Shown in pieces: positions 6,694 through 7,808 of a DNA stretch of 7,808 nt. The stretch covers positions 1 through 7,808 of the forward strand of contig JAPLGF010000282.1 of assembly GCA_026390275.1 (NCBI GenBank), given 5' to 3'. The notes under the pieces are model-generated. The model saw only the letters and a program-made list of their open reading frames with translations, made no database searches and was not told the origin of the DNA. Every line of letters begins with the position of its first letter. Within the stretch, counting starts at the first letter, position 1. The translations under genes were made by a program, and so were the position numbers. Source of the stretch: Candidatus Atribacteria bacterium (GTDB lineage: Bacteria; Atribacterota; Atribacteria; Atribacterales; Atribacteraceae).

Positions 6694-6883
6694 TCTGATG
6701 ATACCCATCCGAAATTGCCGGAACACAAAACCTCGCTTCATCTCTTGATTTTTCAGTTATTCCAGTTGATCATCGTTCATATTTTTCTACTCCAAAAAAA
6801 CTCAAAAAGAGATGACCATGTTATTTCGGGTAAAAGAACAATTTTTCAGGACTCTGATAACGCCAGGAACCGACCTGATGGTC
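6694..6883 (-). promoter_or_regulatory. Long 5' leader of the pur operon with candidate alternative structures
   Basis: If transcription starts just after the promoter at 6897-6889, the leader is about 215 bases and has no convincing reading frame. On the minus strand GACCAT (6883-6878) can pair with ATGGTC (6819-6814), enclosing two small hairpins: CAGG 6877-6874 with CCTG 6867-6864, and TCAG 6857-6854 with CTGA 6849-6846. GACC can instead form a local hairpin with GGTC (6875-6872). Downstream lie a T5 run (6808-6804) and a T7 run (6800-6794). A second pairing, GATGAT 6774-6769 with ATCATC 6702-6697, encloses a hairpin at 6722-6708. The stems are short, so this is a candidate attenuator, not an identified riboswitch. 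Confidence 0.3.
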
Positions 6884-6888
6884 TGTTT

Positions 6889-6897
6889 ATTGTAACA
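6889..6897 (-). promoter_or_regulatory. Candidate extended -10 promoter of the pur operon
   Basis: On the minus strand TGTTACAAT at 6897-6889 fits an extended -10 (TG, one base, TACAAT, five of six matches). A weak -35 candidate TTAGGA lies at 6916-6911 with 16-base spacing. The -10 overlaps an imperfect palindrome, TTTAT (6886-6890) and ATAAA (6897-6901), which could be an operator. A weaker alternative promoter is TTGAGT (6805-6800) with TATGAA (6781-6776), which would give a leader of about 100 bases. Confidence 0.45.
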
Positions 6898-6928
6898 TAA
6901 ATTGAATTTCTCCTAAAAAATCTCTTTT

Positions 6929-6962
6929 AAAAAACCAGTAATAAAGGAAACATCACCCTGGT
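6929..6962 (-). terminator. Weak terminator-like hairpin upstream of the pur promoter
   Basis: On the minus strand ACCAG (6962-6958) pairs with CTGGT (6938-6934), directly followed by a run of T. It would stop leftward read-through before it reaches the pur promoter. The stem is only five pairs with a 19-base loop, so it may be chance. The rest of 6902-6990 shows no reading frame I would accept. Confidence 0.25.
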
Positions 6963-6994
6963 AAAAAAACCTTCCCTTCCGGTACGATCATGGC

Positions 6995-7021
6995 TTGCAT
7001 TTTGGAAAATGAACGGATAAT
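6995..7021 (+). promoter_or_regulatory. Possible promoter of the universal stress protein gene
   Basis: TTGCAT at 6995-7000 resembles a -35 box and GATAAT at 7016-7021 a -10 box, separated by 15 bases, shorter than the usual 17. Transcription would start near 7028, about 65 bases before the TTG start. No better sigma-70-like pair is seen in this stretch, and a stress-specific sigma factor cannot be excluded. Confidence 0.3.
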
Positions 7022-7093
7022 CTTTTAGAAAGAATGGTTTTTTTCTTAAGGAAGCTACATCTTTCATCACCCATAAAAGGGAGGGATTCGAGA

Positions 7094-7543
7094 TTGAAAA
7101 TACAACACATTCTTGTTCCCACGGACTTTTCCCAGTTTTCCGATCTCGCAATTAAAGAAGCCTCGTTTTTCTGCCAGGTATTCGGTGCCCGATTGACCTT
7201 AATGCACGTTTTTACCATGGCCGAGGTGAATGCCCTGACTTCTATCCCCGGAAATCCCTGGGAAAATGTGGTCAATCAGATTCAGAGCGATATGAAACAA
7301 CAATTTATGAATAACTGCGATACTTTTCAAGATGAAGAAAAGGTTTCTTTCGAGGTTTCAGTGGGAGAACCAGCAGAAGAAGTCGTCAAACATGCCGAGG
7401 AGAACAGCGTTGATCTCATTGTTATGGGGACCCACGGGAGAACCGGGATTGCCGGTATTTTTTTAGGAAGTGTGGCAGTGGAAATGATTAAGAAAACCTG
7501 TATCCCCATTACCGTAGTGAAGTGTGCACCAACTATTCACTAA
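7094..7543 (+). CDS. Universal stress protein, UspA family, nucleotide-binding type
   Basis: A 149-residue single Usp domain, the usual length, with a Rossmann-like alpha/beta fold, expected to be cytoplasmic and dimeric. The N-terminal strand KIQHILVPTDFS carries the adenine-contacting D11. Near the end, G112-x2-G115-x9-G125-S126 matches the ATP-binding signature G-2x-G-9x-G(S/T), so this is an ATP-binding subtype rather than a UspA-type non-binder. The start is taken as TTG at 7094: AAGGGAGGG (7077-7085) lies eight bases upstream, and the domain then begins at residue 2. An in-frame ATG at 7034 would add 20 residues of non-family sequence with a poor binding site. Such proteins aid survival in stress or growth arrest by mechanisms that vary. 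It is monocistronic here, divergent from the pur operon and convergent with the ferredoxin oxidoreductase gene. Confidence 0.93.
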   Translation: MKIQHILVPTDFSQFSDLAIKEASFFCQVFGARLTLMHVFTMAEVNALTSIPGNPWENVVNQIQSDMKQQFMNNCDTFQDEEKVSFEVSVGEPAEEVVKHAEENSVDLIVMGTHGRTGIAGIFLGSVAVEMIKKTCIPITVVKCAPTIH

Positions 7544-7557
7544 ACACGAGGCGTGAT

Positions 7558-7605
7558 TTTCTCCGTTCCCGGTGGCACCGTATTTCAACGCCGGGAACAG
7601 AGAAA
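7558..7605. terminator. Long hairpin between convergent genes, without a T run
   Basis: GTTCCCGG (7565-7572) is the exact reverse complement of CCGGGAAC (7591-7598). Six further pairs, TTTCTC (7558-7563) with GAGAAA (7600-7605), extend the stem past one C/A mismatch, leaving an 18-base loop. It lies between the usp and oxidoreductase stop codons and so could end or protect both messages. Neither strand has a T run after the stem, so it is not a classical intrinsic terminator. Seven-base direct repeats GGCGTGA flank it at 7550-7556 and 7612-7618. Confidence 0.5.
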
Positions 7606-7626
7606 TAAGGGGGCGTGAATGACAAT

Positions 7627-7808
7627 TTACTGAAAGAAAGTACCTTCAGCTTTCAGGATTTCCTTGCCTTCCCTTTGCCGGTAGAGAAAGTTTTTTCTCC
7701 CAGTTTTTTCCTCGATTTTTTCAGAATACACTGGCCTGAGATGGGAATAGAGAATTCCCAGCGGTATTTTATCTCCCCATTCCAAAGATTTCTCAAATGC
7801 CCGGATTT
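7627..7808 (-). CDS. 2-oxoacid:ferredoxin oxidoreductase, beta subunit (C-terminal fragment)
   Basis: Reading the minus strand from the window edge in the frame ending at TAA (7629-7627) gives 59 residues. They begin IRAFEKSLEWGDKIPLGILY and continue with SHLRPVYSEKIEEKTG. The block EWGDKIPLGILY...RPVY is typical of the C-terminus of thiamine-diphosphate-containing beta subunits of 2-oxoglutarate or related 2-oxoacid:ferredoxin oxidoreductases (KorB/PorB type). These decarboxylate a 2-oxoacid to the acyl-CoA while reducing ferredoxin, in anaerobes and some others. The thiamine-binding and cluster motifs lie outside the window, so the substrate cannot be assigned. The alpha subunit is usually the preceding gene and would lie further right. 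The tail after RPVY is Lys/Glu-rich. The other frames here lack family features. Confidence 0.8.
   Translation of the reverse strand, partial: IRAFEKSLEWGDKIPLGILYSHLRPVYSEKIEEKTGRKNFLYRQREGKEILKAEGTFFQ

Noticed and set aside
6668..6883. Purine, SAM, ZMP, PRPP or folate riboswitch in the pur leader.
   Set aside because: None of the conserved core blocks could be found in full. Fragments such as ATCAAGAGA followed by CCGGCAA on the minus strand (6749-6715) faintly recall the SAM-I core, but the intervening helix and GAGGGA/CCC elements are missing.
6715..6900. 61-residue plus-strand open frame in the divergent intergenic region, Leu/Ile-rich.
   Set aside because: It needs a TTG start, has no ribosome binding site, and lies across the candidate pur leader and promoter. 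The hydrophobic run follows from local AT-rich composition.
7034..7093. N-terminal 20-residue extension of the universal stress protein from the ATG at 7034.
   Set aside because: Poor binding site, no family match in these residues, and a strong AAGGGAGGG before the TTG at 7094.
7565..7598. T-box-like antiterminator: TGGCACC (7573-7579) sits as the 5' bulge of a GTTCCCGG/CCGGGAAC helix, matching the UGGNACC bulge of T-box leaders.
   Set aside because: A T-box needs a stem I with specifier loop upstream, but only about 20 bases separate this hairpin from the usp stop codon, and no downstream plus-strand gene or terminator is present. The match is most likely chance.
7615..7808. Plus-strand frame starting with GTG at 7615 and open to the window end.
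   Set aside because: The AAGG/GGGGG site is too close to the GTG, the product is Phe-rich without family features, and the opposite strand encodes a recognisable oxidoreductase C-terminus in the same place.

Overview
This window reads as an ordinary chromosomal stretch of an anaerobic bacterium with close gene packing and intermediate base composition. The anaerobic inference rests on a radical SAM enzyme with extra cysteines at the left and the tail of a 2-oxoacid:ferredoxin oxidoreductase at the right. Protein features look bacterial. PurB keeps Bacillus-type residue numbering, while PurE has a substrate loop I associate from memory with archaeal-type PurE. I cannot name the species; a deep-branching anaerobe or a Firmicutes-like lineage would both fit.

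Layout: (1) Positions 1-118 hold an AT-rich upstream region with an extended -10 promoter. (2) 119-1576, plus strand: a 485-residue radical SAM protein with a helical N-terminal extension and a SPASM-like cysteine-containing tail. (3) 1586-1617: a compact terminator between two convergent genes. (4) 1618-6667, minus strand: a tightly coupled six-gene purine operon. In transcription order it is a small coiled-coil/zinc-ribbon protein, purB, purM, purN, purD, purE. (5) 6668-7093: a 426-base divergent intergenic region. It holds the candidate pur promoter, a long structured 5' leader and the upstream region of a universal stress protein gene. (6) 7094-7543, plus strand: a UspA-type protein with an intact nucleotide-binding motif and a probable TTG start. 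(7) 7544-7626: a convergent gap with a long near-perfect hairpin. (8) 7627-7808, minus strand: the C-terminal 59 residues of a 2-oxoacid:ferredoxin oxidoreductase beta subunit, cut by the window edge.

The pur genes cover non-contiguous steps of IMP synthesis. PurD makes GAR, PurN formylates it, PurM closes the imidazole ring to AIR, PurE carboxylates AIR or rearranges N5-CAIR, and PurB releases fumarate from SAICAR and from adenylosuccinate. purF, purL/Q/S, purC, purH and purK are not in the window and must lie elsewhere or be replaced. All five gene junctions are overlapping or nearly so. At three of them the ribosome binding site is fused to the previous stop codon.

I did not find a clear new defence, mobile or CRISPR-like system. 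The items most worth a second look are the uncharacterised zinc-ribbon protein coupled to purB, the structured pur leader that matches no riboswitch consensus I know, the atypical PurE active-site loop, the orphan radical SAM protein, and the hairpin element near 7558-7605.
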